Of a stretch of DNA of 64,000 bases, positions 46,131 through 57,710 are shown in pieces. The notes beneath the pieces are model-generated. The model worked only from the letters and a program-made list of their open reading frames with translations. It made no database searches and was not told the origin of the DNA. A program made the translations under genes and the position numbers. Numbering within the stretch: the first letter of the stretch is position 1; every line of letters starts with the position of its first letter. Source of the DNA: Pycnopodia helianthoides (taxonomy: Eukaryota > Echinodermata > Asteroidea > Forcipulatida > Asteriidae); contig CM063251.1 in NCBI GenBank assembly GCA_032158295.1, forward strand, positions 18,291,425 through 18,355,424, in the 5' to 3' direction.

Positions 46131-47879
46131 CCAAGAACTATACTGCTCGGAGTGCTCGGAACCTTTGAAATATTTATTTTTTCTTCATATTCTCCAGTCA
46201 GTCTTGACGAGAATGGACTGTCGATAAATAGGCAACTTAACATATTCGAATAAATCCAACCATCACACAAAAAAAACAACTATTTTTGTACACGAACCAT
46301 CAGGACTGATGTCACCAACGTGTAAAAGACCTACTTTTTTAAAAGTTATATAAGCATGAACCCTGCGCTATTTTGAATGATTAGTTACCCCCATAGTTTT
46401 ACTCAAAAAACCCGTTGAGCCAAAGAGCTGGGACGTTTTAATGAATTTGTATTTGTAGTCAGAGGAGACAAACGAAATAAAAGGTCTGGTGTCCTTTGGA
46501 AGGAATAGTCCCAGTTCCTCGTAATTCTGACAAAAAGTCAGAATTCAATGACCATTGATACGTCTAGAATCGACACCATAGCGTCTGTGCATGACAACAG
46601 ATTCAACCTCTGTGCTGGATTGCAACGCTTCATGCACCTGGTATTCAGGTATTCAGTTTACTCAGTGCGCCTTTGATGGCTGCACCCTTGTGTTGTTGAA
46701 AGAAAATAGTTGAAAGAACGCAATCAGCAGACATTGAAACGAATGTGGGGTAGTTGGATTTATGCACAACTTGTACAGTCAATGTAAACGGATGTTTTGT
46801 ACGAGGGGTACAGGTCCCAGTTAATGGTTAGGAAGAAGTCCGACAGTGGCAGCATTCCGCTGCCCAGAAACCTCGTCAGATAAACGGATCTATACGCTTG
46901 GGCCCGACTGTTTTATTTGTCAACGAACTGGGTGAGTACAAATTTCTTGGTAAACATGGAATCCATTTTGTGTCTGGGTTGCCTGCATGAAGTTGATTGA
47001 AAACCAACCACGGTGTAAAAGGAACATCGGTGCACAATCACAACACAGTGTCAAAATACGCAAGGTGATTGCAGTGGTACATGTACATTGTATAGGCACA
47101 GATCTAGGATTTTTTAAGCGGGGGTGGGGGGGGGGCACACCTATTTTTTCAACTGTTGTCCATAACATTATAGTCCATGCCGAGACCCCCATGTTCCATT
47201 GTTTTATGTACTATAATGCCTACATGACCAAGTTTTATAATTGTTGGGCTGGACACGATGCATAATTAACTGCAGTCAAACAGATTCTACAGATAGCCTA
47301 TATGACTAGAGAGGGTAGTGTGGTAATTCACGTAACTACCTGCCGTGTATGTAGAAACAACATTTTGGGGGTCAAATTTTACCGGGGGTAACGTGCCCCG
47401 AATCCGCGCCTGATAAAGACTGTTGTGACGATTTTAACTTCGGTGATTGAGTAGTAATTTGAAACATGGACTCGAGTAGTAATGGAACAATTACAAAGGT
47501 GCACCATTGTTTATTTGAATGTTTGTAGTATAGGCGTGGGTACGGTAAGAACAATATAACCATGGTCATATAACTCTATAATTTAATTCAAATACATTCC
47601 ACTAGCTGTAAACGATAATGCATAATTAAAAACTATTATGATAATTGTTTACACAATTCAAAACTGAAGGAATACGTTTTCTAAAACTGCCCCCTTATAA
47701 TTGTGACTTTACAAAGATCACTAAAAATTGTCGAAAATATTATTCCAACTAGCAAGTTCTTGTTTAAATCATGCATCTATTTACATTTGGGATAAATCTT
47801 TTTTCTTTATCGTTGCTGGTTGGAAAAATTTAAATGTTTCTATAATTAGTTCTTTAAATTGTTTCTTTCTTGAATTCAG
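46131..47879. other. Intergenic, no gene seen
   Basis: Only short ORFs. The fragment 'ggattttttaagcgggggtg' near 47108 and the G-rich run near 47380 resemble common repeat debris. The MFSD6-like promoter should lie in or upstream of this stretch. Confidence 0.4.
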
Positions 47880-47932
47880 GAAGCTGTGTCGAGTCGTCTG
47901 ATCTTTAACAGTGGACTGACTCCCCTTGAGCG

Positions 47933-50549
47933 ATGTATAGCCCTGGAGACGACACTCTTGTAATCGAGAGGAAGGATGTAGTCGACACAGAGACCGAAGA
48001 TGAAGACGACGATGCGTCTTCGTCGTCATCAGGGAAGAGATACAAGGGGTACTGCCACGGCAGACTCAACCCCGACCTCCTACTCTGTAAAATCTTCTAC
48101 TTCACCTTCTACGGTTCCTACGGGAGCTTGTATCCCCTCATCGCGGTCTACTTCAAACAGCTGGGCCTCACCGCCACCCAGAGTGGCGTCCTCGTCGGCA
48201 TCAGGCCGTTCGTGGAGTTCTGTGCCGCGCCCATGTGGGGTGCCGTTGCCGACACGTGGCGCAAGGCGAAATTCATCTTGCTGCTCTCGCTCGTCTCGTG
48301 GCTGGTGTTCACCGAAGCTGTGGCTTTCGTCGAGCCCGGAAATACAGTTTGTGTCATGGTGAATACTACCAACCCGAATGTTACCGTCATTGTAGGTAGC
48401 ACCGACGTGAAGATAACTCGCGTTAAAACTGTCCCTGAAGGACACGTGGATGTGGTCGTTGTTGGTGAGAAAACACCCACAAAAGAAATTTCTGTTAACA
48501 AGAGAATTTTTGTGAATACACTTAGAGACGATATCAGTTATCTCAACGAGTCGTTCACTCCAGCAAATGATAAATTTACTACCGATGAGAACAGTCTATC
48601 CAAGCCTCCCATTATAGCCAAAAAGAAATTGGATAATTCTTTGACTTTTATCAAGTACAAGCACGAGAACACGGAAACTGTGTTTATTCTCCTCCTTCTG
48701 TTGATGATTGTGGGAGAATTTTTTAGCTCACCAACAATTACCCTCGCCGACTCGGCCACCCTTGGTTACCTCGGCCACCAACGGATGGAGTTATATGGTC
48801 GCCAGAGAATGTTTGGATCACTAGCCTGGGGTCTCATCATGTTTCTTGAAGGTCTGATCTTGGAAAGGACTACGATAGTGACTGAAGAATGTGATGGTTA
48901 TGCGGTGCAAGAGACGGAAAATTACCTCGTTTGTTTTGGCACTTATGCTGTGTTCATCACATGTGCATTCTTCATAGCTACCCAGTTGACCTTCCGGTAT
49001 CAATCGGCAGAGAAGCAGAAATTCAAAAGATATAAAGATAATTTCTCCGATGAGGTGATCCTCTTGCAACGAGTTGACAGTGAGAAACACAAAGATGTAT
49101 ACGTCGGTAGCAAGAAGAAACCAGCTGTCCTCGATGAAAACAACGACGATGAAGGGCCGAAATACAGCGAGGTGCTCCGCATGTACGCCAGTGTCCGATA
49201 CGGCACAGTGTTATACGTCGTCTGGTTTGCAGGGTTCGGATTCGGATTTCTCTTCACCTTCCTCTATTGGCATCTCAAGGAGCTAGGAGGACCACCGACC
49301 CTGTTTGGAGTTGCATCTATCGTCAACCATTCATCGGAAGTGACTGGGTACTTCTTCAGCGGTTGGCTCATACGTAAGATGGGTCACATTCCACTAATAT
49401 GCTTGGGATTGATGTGTTTTGCTGTTCGGTTTATCGTCGTCTCTTGGTTGGTGAATCCATGGTGGGTACTCGTCGTAGAATCACTACAAGGTAAGTTCGG
49501 CAAAGAGTTTCTTAGAACTACCGAAATATACTCGAAATATGCTAAATTAGGGGCAGACATTTTGAAAGTAGGATTTGCAACTTTGCATGGCAAGGTTTGC
49601 TGTAACTGCATGTGTTGGTTAACATGAATCTTTCCATGAGTTACTGTGGCTCTGAAACGAATCGACATTAATTGTTTGTTTGTGGTTTTACTGCATTTTT
49701 GTTTGATATCGGTATCTGATTCTTTTTATTCAGTCATTTTGTTGGTCTTGACATCTTAGGTTGATTGAATAAGGGTGTAGAGAAACACGGCAAACTGGAT
49801 TAAAATCGTTTAATCCTTACGGTATTATTATTTTTTTTTTACTATCAAGGTATTTAATTTCAAAAATCTATCTCGACTTCTTGAATTAAATTGTCTTGTG
49901 ACATTCACATTTCCTTCGCAAAATCCTTGAAATTCCAAACATGGTTTCTGGAGACAGTGTTTTACTAAATACTGTAGACTTCTCCATGCTTATAATCTGT
50001 CAGAACATTATTATTTCTCAACACAATTTTTGAAATTTCTCACAACCAGGATTAACCCACGCTGCTATATGGGCAGCCAGTACATCTTTCATCGGTGCGG
50101 CCACCCCCCAGATAAATCGATCGTCTGCCCAAGGCATTCTTCAGGGTGTGTATCACGGGTTAGGCCGTGGATGTGGAGCTATCTTCGGCGGCATGATCAT
50201 AACGGCGTACGGTGAGTTAACCACTTTACCTGGTCTAGTTTCCAATATCCACGTGTTGTGTTCTTTTGTTGGCCAAGTAAGGCACTTAAAATAACACTAA
50301 AATTTACTGTCATTCTGAACAGGTACCGTCACTGCCTTCCGAGCAATCGGATTGTCTTATGTTTTCGTGGTTGTCATCTTTGCATTTGTTCAATACATGG
50401 AGAATGATGGTGATGAGACTGAGGAAACAGATGATAAGGATGACGCCCTCTCACAGGTGACCCAGGAGACGGATTTAGCTCGTGAAGATGAGGGCGCCAC
50501 CTCACGTTTAGAGGAGGATAGCGACATGGATGGAAGCAAAACAGAATGA
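47933..50549 (+). CDS. MFSD6: MFSD6-like major facilitator transporter
   Basis: Three coding exons: 47933-49490, 50050-50211 and 50323-50549 (TGA), all GT-AG with consistent phases; a 5'UTR exon probably starts at 47880 (ttcag|GAAGC). The ~649-residue protein begins with an acidic/serine cytoplasmic tail, then LCKIFYFTFYGSYGSLYPLI and the MFS loop GIRPFVEFCAAPMWGAVADT. A long luminal/extracellular loop (~residues 135-245) has potential N-glycosylation sites (NTT, NVT, NES). Later come EVTGYFFSGWLIRKMGH, LTHAAIWAASTSF and [20 protein letters not shown], which closely follow vertebrate MFSD6 ([30 protein letters not shown]). It ends in a long acidic tail. MFSD6 is a poorly understood multi-pass MFS_1-like protein. 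MFSD6L is a less likely assignment, given the loop and the GRGCGA match. Confidence 0.88.
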
Positions 50550-50823
50550 CGGAGGCCTTAACCAAAAGTCAATCATTTTGGTGAAAACGGCTCGAGAAAG
50601 CCTTTCTTTAGAATTCACTTGTAGAAACATTTTGTCTCTGTCAATATTGATGACACAGTAGTCGAAACGTCGAAGGAACTGTACCGTCTAATTAAACGAG
50701 TTAAAGGTTTTTTAACTTTGTTTTGCTTACTTTATATCCCCCCCCCCAAAAAAAAACAATAACCCCACAACAACAACAACAACAACCCCGACTTAAGCCA
50801 AAGAGCCATTTTTACCTCCCACA

Positions 50824-51214
50824 TTAAAGAACATTACAGAATTGATTTTTGCTAACAAAACAGTTGCTGGCAGTATAAGCCCTTTATGTAATACACCATA
50901 TACATAAACTGACAAACCTGTAGAAGTTTGAGATCGATCGGCCATCTGGGTCACGAGAAAATAGTGAATATCCGATTACACATTTGCATGAAATCATATA
51001 GATTCAACAAATGAATAAAACGCTCACTGAGCGATAAACTCCAATCGGAAATGTTTTTTTTCATTTCTCATCAAGTATGGCATTTCAGACAGAAATATTT
51101 CAAGGGATGTTTTATACTATCATCATCACTAGACCGTGTAAGTTTTATGTAAATCTGTGACCAAAAAGTTTGTTTTACAAGTTTTTTCTCACCAATTCTG
51201 TAATGTTTCTTTAA
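50824..51214 (-). mobile_element. TTAA MITE, family 1
   Basis: TTAAAGAACATTACAGAATT to CTGTAATGTTTCTTTAA, with the family body in reverse orientation ('gatcgatcggccatctgggt'). It lies just 3' of the MFSD6-like gene. Confidence 0.88.
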
Positions 51215-51595
51215 TTGATGTATTCCAACCTATTCAAAATGTCCACCCTATTCTATTAAAATGGTACCATAAGCTCTGAAATGTTGAAATAGTTCAGCTA
51301 TATACAAAATACGCTAAATGGAAGATGGTATTAATATTTTATTTATTCATAGTTTATGTATTTTTCACAAGGACTTTTCCATGGGTTTCTATTTCACAAC
51401 TTTATACGAAGTGAGTTTCAATTAAAACGAGGTTTTCAAAATTATTTCGCCATGACGTAATACTTTAAAAGGCTGTAAAAGTAGAACGTTTTATACTAAG
51501 CTACTGAGCATGTCTTTTTCGACATTTTGTAGAAACTAACATTAGTAATATGTACATGTAACACATGGCTTGTTGAACTCTTCCATTGATAATTT

Positions 51596-51675
51596 ATTGC
51601 ATCAATCACAGCGCCTCGATCTAGTTGCTAGGATTAGTGCGCTCTATAAGAACTCATTATTATTATTATTGTCAA
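51596..51675 (+). repeat. SINE tail fragment
   Basis: 'gcgctctataagaactcatt' followed by ATT repeats. The layout is the same as the end of the SINE at 23884-24226 ('gcactatgtaagaacctagt', then ATT repeats). Confidence 0.5.
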
Positions 51676-51780
51676 TTAATTATAGCAACAATAATAATTT
51701 ATTACCATGTTGATAAAAATATGTTCACGTTTTCGTGAAAAAACAAATTCAGTGTAATAATTGAAAATAATGTTTCATAT

Positions 51781-51932
51781 CACTCTAAAAGTGTCCTGGT
51801 CAGAATTGACCCAGATTCCTGGTCATGTGGGTCTGTGTCAAAATGACCCAGATGTAGGTAAAATTTACGCTTTAAAAAAAAACAGTCTCCGGGTCATAGG
51901 TCAGGCCCCATTGGGACCCGGAATCCAGAGTG
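51781..51932. mobile_element. Small TIR element related to 19007-19614
   Basis: 'cactctaaaagtgtcctggt' and 'ggacccggaatccagagtg' are inverted ends. The interior carries 'tgacccag', 'gggtcatag' and 'gtcaggcccc' blocks like those of the larger element, but without tandem expansion. Confidence 0.6.
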
Positions 51933-52069
51933 TATACAGTATGCATCGGGATTATTTGCTCAAAATAGCCAAGCTAACTAGGCCCTGGAGGTCTCTTATC
52001 ACTTTCGAACATATCTAGAACTCTGTACCTGTGTACAGCGCAGAGGAAGAGTCCTGTATAGGGCTATAG

Positions 52070-52255
52070 ATCCATTGCACAACGCGCGCGCAAAGCGTTT
52101 CCCGTCCGCCGCCATTTTGGGTGTCAAAGTGTGCACAAAGGGATGGTACACGTGTTTAAAAGCGCGTAAACACGTTTACCATCCTTTTGTGCACGTTTTG
52201 ACACCCAAAATGGCGGACAGGAGACGCGCGTGTATGCGCGTTGTGCAATGGGTTT
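52070..52255. mobile_element. Palindromic MITE
   Basis: 'ccattgcacaacgcgcgcg' is mirrored by 'cgcgcgtgtatgcgcgttgt' and 'gcaatgg'. Inside, 'ccgccattttgggtgtcaaa' pairs with 'tttgacacccaaaatggcgg'. Confidence 0.85.
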
Positions 52256-53599
52256 ATATTAGGTATAAACAAAATTAAATAAAAATCGCTCGTTTATTTT
52301 CCCTCCAATTTACCATTCTAATTGTGATTAAGTATTGTAACTAACAGTGGCCGACTTTATTATTTTCACGTTAATGGCCCTTTTCGAAACCACGGGTTTG
52401 GGCTTCGGCTAAATTTCGGCTTAGGCTCCGTTGGTTATTTCGAAAACGTGCGCATTCCTTATAAGGCGTGGCTTCAAACAGGCAGACGAAGCCTGTGAGC
52501 CTGAGCCCCAGCTATGGTTTCGAGAACGTCCATAATAACCTGAAACAGTATAGCGTTATTTATCACTTGTATTTATTATAATGTCAAGTAGAAACAGTTG
52601 CTGTGTTAAACACGGTAGTTGTTTAAGGTTGCAGGAAGAGAAGGTTTTCGTGACTAATATAATTATAACAATAAAGTTTATAAATTAAATTCACATTAAA
52701 ATGGCTTTGCTTTGTTACATCTCCCCTTTTAAAGGCAAATTTAATATTTGTATATTTTTTTATTAAATAGATGAAGGTAGCCACTTGTACTTTTCGTTTG
52801 CACATTCTTACACCATTTTACACTTACTTACAAAAAAATTAAACTCAAGTAAAACTCCAGAGGCCGTGCGATTTTATTTTTACACAGTTGTTTTAAAATG
52901 GCAGACGCATCCAAAATGGCCGACTCAATCAAAGGTTTAGTGGTTGTGCAAATCACTCATTGTACATTAATTTTAAATAACACGGGGAAAGTTTATACAA
53001 CGAACATTTTACATTTCTTAGCTCCGGGTAAATTTCTTTAAAATGTGTTTTTTGAGATGGCAGCTGCATCCAAAATGGCTGCCTTAAACAAAGGGTTATC
53101 CCGCGACCTCGTTCCCAGGGTTGATCGGTCTTGCCGCGCCATTTTTATTTCTAGCTCGCACGAGAGGTATCGACGGGTCAATGATCGATACGGCGCACTG
53201 GCATTTGAGGGTACAGTGTAAAAATGTTGCCAAATTGTGACCTGGGGGTTGTTGACTTCCAACTTGAGGTATTTTGGATGACATAGGCCTTGAAATAATT
53301 GTCCTGTTTGCCCAGAGCTGTAGGGACAGTTTAAACAAAAATTGATGCTCCGACGTTTTTAAATTTACACAGGGGTAGGGGTGTTTTTATTTGGAGGGAA
53401 AATAACTCCACATTGAGCAGAGGATAAAGATCAAGAGCCAATGGATGCATTTCCTTTTACTGTAAAAAGCTGTGAGACTTCTAAGCGCTTGTTTGAATAT
53501 TTGAATATTTAGCATTTTGCACTGTAGGTCCTATGCTTTGGGAGGTTATTTAATGGGGTGCACCCGTCATTAAACCTATGAGATGAACGCACAAATTTG

Positions 53600-53800
53600 G
53601 GCGTGATTGGCAAATTTTCTAAAAAATAAGCATCCTCGTCCCAAGTTGTAATTTTGTTTCAATATTAATTTGAACAAATAAAAACTGAAACTTTATTTAT
53701 AGCAACTTGCTATACGTGTATTTTCATTTTCAAGTTTTTTGTATAAATAAAAATTTTTAAGAAAATTTAATTTCATAGAAAAAAAATAGTCTCCGTTCGA
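53600..53800. repeat. Interspersed repeat, copy 2
   Basis: Same block order as 25040-25250 ('aataagcatcctcgtccc', 'acttgctat', 'aatagtctccgttcg'). Confidence 0.55.
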
Positions 53801-55089
53801 AGGTAAAAACATTTTTTTAATTTCACTCCCTCGAGTTATTATTTCGTCCCCTCAAACAAATATTTCGTTCTCACATATTCATATAATCATATTTCGTGGG
53901 AACGAAATTACATTTCAAAATAAAATTTGGAGGGAACGAAATAATGGGTTTCAAAACATGTGTCCCTTTATACGGGCTCCGTAGTTTTCGAGGTGGCAAA
54001 TAAAGCAATTTTTCTCCACTGATATAAGAGTTGCTCTTTTTCACATTAAACTCACCCGTGATATTGAGTAGGATGTTCGTAGTACGAGCTGGTTCTTTCA
54101 GATTGAGTCGTGATGTTCAATATGTAGTGAAAATTAACTAAGCTGACTTTTAACTTAGAAACAGAAAAAACGGACAAAATTACTCCTCTCGCCGTAGCTC
54201 ACGGTGCAGGAATGGCCATTGCCACCAAAGACTATGGAGCGCCGAAGCAAAAAGATGGGAAACTCATGGGAGCTCAATATTGTTGGAACGTGAAATACAC
54301 ATGGGCGCCATTTTAGCAAGCAAATTTTGTGATGTAGCATTGACAGCAATGGTCATTGTCTGCATTGATCTATTATTGCATAAAAGGAGTTGCTTGCTGA
54401 AATGGCGTCTAGTGCACACTTTATTACTTCAGACCAAGTTCCCCATCTTGCCGCCTTTGGCGCTCTATAGCCGTTGATTGCCACTGTTCAACAGCACGAC
54501 AGCAATGCACTCCACCCTTAAATGGTTCACTGCGTTTTAGTTATCCAGCTTTCAATTATTTTCTTTGGATGCAAATTGGTGCCAACATAACTTTGCATAA
54601 TTCGACTGACAAATAGCTTGACTATAAAGTAGGTCGGTTACATAACCACCCAGTAGAATACACCATCATTATCCATTATCAACCATCAGCATTAAGGAAC
54701 TTCCAATAAACCAAATAAGTGACTGAAAAAAATGAATTAGTTAACTGATCAGTTATTAATTTTAGGTTACGAGAAAGAGTGTACTGGGGTCGAAACGTCA
54801 GGCCGTTATTTTAAGACATTTTTGGCAGCTATACCACAGGTCTTTTTGGTTGGTAAGAAGTTTGCCCTTCGTGAACAGTACACACAAGGACTCCCTATCC
54901 GGAGGGCTTTAATTATTCATATTTGGAGACCCCCTTGCCTATGACGTCACAAGCCCAAACAGCGCCCTCACAGAGGTCATTGACAATCTACATTATGACC
55001 GAGATTTGAGCGCAGCGCGTTACATGTGTGCACGTTTCCATTGTTTGATATCAGCATAGGCAGCCAATGAAAGGGGTCTATACATGTTC

Positions 55090-55275
55090 TGTACAGCAAT
55101 AGACCTTATGCACATGACGTCATTTCAGTAGGGCGCCCTCGTCTAGAGGTCAAAAGAAGATTGCTCATTGGCTTGTTCTCTGCGCCGCGCGTACAAAAAT
55201 GTGCTTTTTCCATTGTTTCGTCATCGTTTTACCTCTAAGATGGCGGCGTGATGACGTCAATGCACAAGGTCTCTT
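55090..55275. mobile_element. Palindromic MITE with TGACGTCA-like ends, copy 2
   Basis: 'agaccttatgcacatgacgt' and 'tgacgtcaatgcacaaggtc' form the ends. The interior ('agggcgccctcgtctagagg', 'tcaaaagaaga') is the reverse complement of the 36508-36696 copy. Confidence 0.75.
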
Positions 55276-55589
55276 ACAGTGGCTAGTCTGGGATGGGATC
55301 AACAACTTCCATTGAACAATATCAAGAGGTTTACCAGTAATTTCCTTCATATAACTTTATTTCTGTTTCGCCGCAAACAAAAAATAAAAATAACAATGAA
55401 TAAAAGTATTGCCATGATTTTATCAATGACAGATTATAAAACAACAACATTATTTCCCTTTTAAAGTGTTTAGTATAGACAGTATGAAGAGATTAAACCC
55501 AACTTCTTTAATGTGTGATTTACAAAATCCAACACCATATGGAAACTCAATAGCAAGCCTAGTGCAGTCCTCGGTCTAACACCATTCAG

Positions 55590-55720
55590 TAACGCAACAC
55601 CCAAACTGTTGGACTCTGATTATGGACGGTGGTATGCCTGATCCCATGTAAAGCACGACCAGTTTACCGATGCAGCTCTCAGTCCAACAGAATTAAACAA
55701 AACATGCAGTGGGATTTGTG
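55590..55720. repeat. Interspersed repeat shared with 16960-17110
   Basis: 'aaagcacgaccagtttaccg', 'tgcag.tctcagtccaacag' and 'aaacaaaacatgcagt' occur in the same order in both places, with substantial divergence. Confidence 0.45.
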
Positions 55721-56167
55721 TGGGTTGGGGTAGATTGCGTTAACACAACGTCCTGCGAGCAAAAGTTGCATTTTATCCATTCTGAATAAAATTGCTGCCA
55801 ATTATTATATACTTAATGATCAAATTATCAGAAATGTCTTTAAACCCAAATACAAAAAGCGTTTAAACAGTAAGCAACACAACTGAGTTATGATCATTTA
55901 CATTATTATTATTTTAAGCTAATGACTAATATCAGGACTGTTAACAATCCAATAAAAATATAATTAAAAACCGCTTAGATTATAAAGTAATTATTAGTAC
56001 TTTCTGATAAGGAACCTTCTGCTTGGTTTCCTAAACTGTACAATAACAGCAGTTGTATTGTTTTTTTTCACAATCGATTCAAAGTCGTACAAAAATAAGA
56101 GGCGCAAGTTTGGAAGTCACTCCAACCCGCAGAACCTTGCCCCGATTGGTACAATTAAACAATTAGA

Positions 56168-56199
56168 AAAACAACAACAACAACAACAACAACAACAAT
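56168..56199 (+). repeat. (CAA)n microsatellite
   Basis: About ten uninterrupted CAA repeats. Confidence 0.9.
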
Positions 56200-57710
56200 T
56201 TACGCCTTGGAAAGACCACGTAGATGATTAAAGACAGACAAACACCTTTTGTAAAAAAATAATATGTATTTACATTTGTTCCTACTTACAAGCCTTATGC
56301 CTTCACCTTGTTTTAAAATTTTCATAGGAAATGGTCGCTAAAAAAAAATAATAAAAAAATGCGACTGAACTTTGATTAACATTGATGGGTAACTTTGTAA
56401 CTACTTGGTTATAACTTCTGTCGATCATTTCTATAATGACTCACTCATGTTCTTTAAGATAATTACTGATCGAGTCGTGAAAAAAGGAGTAATGGAGGGA
56501 TAAAAAATAGTTTGAATGGAGAGTAGAGCCAAACTCGTCCCTTGCAGGATGATGCATATACAAGGAAACCTACTTTTGACATCAATTTTTACCTCCTTAC
56601 TTACTGGTCGAAGTGCGCCCTCAGTGTTGCTGAACTTTTTTATTTACATATTTTCTTTTAAAAACTTCAACTTAATGTTTGTGCCCGCGACCTTCCTCTT
56701 TTACATTAATTAGCTTTAAGCAAGAGAGAGAGCACAGTACTTTGTGTGGGTATTTCTCTCTATCTCGTTACTTGGGAGGGATATTGACCTAGAGCTCTTT
56801 GTGAGTATTGTTTTTGTGTTTAGATAATCTCATTATCAGATAAATTTGTATTTTTGGTCAAGTATGGTATTTAGCAGACAGCCACGTTTTGACCCTTGAC
56901 CTCCACATTGTAGGCCTAGTTGTATTATTATAATTGACCCTGACTGTGCTGTGATAACTATTATTGTATTGTGCATTGCTATGTATTCTGAGGATACATT
57001 TTGTATTGAGACGTCATCATGCAGATTTCGTATTTTTTGTGAATACTCTACTTTTTCAGTAAGGGCCCGTCCCCCCTCCCCTCATGCTACGGAGGCAGAT
57101 CATTTCATTAACTTATTTGAATTGTTGGTTTTTATATTGTAGTGTAGTTAAATACAATGTAAAGCACATTTTGACAAAAATTATTACAAAATCGCTAGAA
57201 TTGTGATATTATGCTAATTTGAATTCAAGTCCCCCCAAATCACTATTGTCCACGTGTAAGTCTATGTAAATCAGATGTTTCGTATTTCACAAACTTTAAA
57301 TTCTGTGAAACATTCCCATGGAACATGGAAAGGTACAAACTTGTCACAATAATCTGTAACTTATGCTTTAATGATATTTTTAAAATGGATGAAAAAGAAA
57401 ACAAGTATACAGTAACGATTATTGTTTGAAGGGCAGTAATTTTTGTCTCCAAAATCAAGCTCCGGAGTTCTGTCAAGCGGTTGCAATAAAGCCGTCCGTG
57501 GACAAACAGGTTCGTCATAGTTGTTAAACTACCATTTCTCAGAGATATGCATTTTGCAATCATTGTTTCGTCACATAAAATTAAATATCAACATTGCAAT
57601 ACAATTAAATTGTATTTTTGAAAAATGCTCAACAAGTGGGTGAAAATTACTGTCATAAGTATGTTTTTCTTCAGTTTGCACCACCCCGTGTAACAATGTT
57701 ACCTGAGACC

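Larger units (their letters stand above)
50550..57710. other. Gene-poor intergenic stretch
   Basis: Contains a family 1 MITE (50824), a SINE tail (51596), a small TIR element (51781), palindromic MITEs (52070 and 55090), interspersed repeats (53600 and 55590) and a (CAA)n run at about 56168. The remaining ORFs are short and resemble no family. No gene is supported. Confidence 0.5.

Noticed and set aside
46987..47265. 92-codon plus ORF with DLGFFKRGWGGGTPI
   Set aside because: The G-rich stretch resembles interspersed repeat debris; no splice or promoter support.
53038..53338. 80-codon minus ORFs near 53.1-53.3 kb
   Set aside because: Two overlapping short frames with no family match; probably part of an old repeat.
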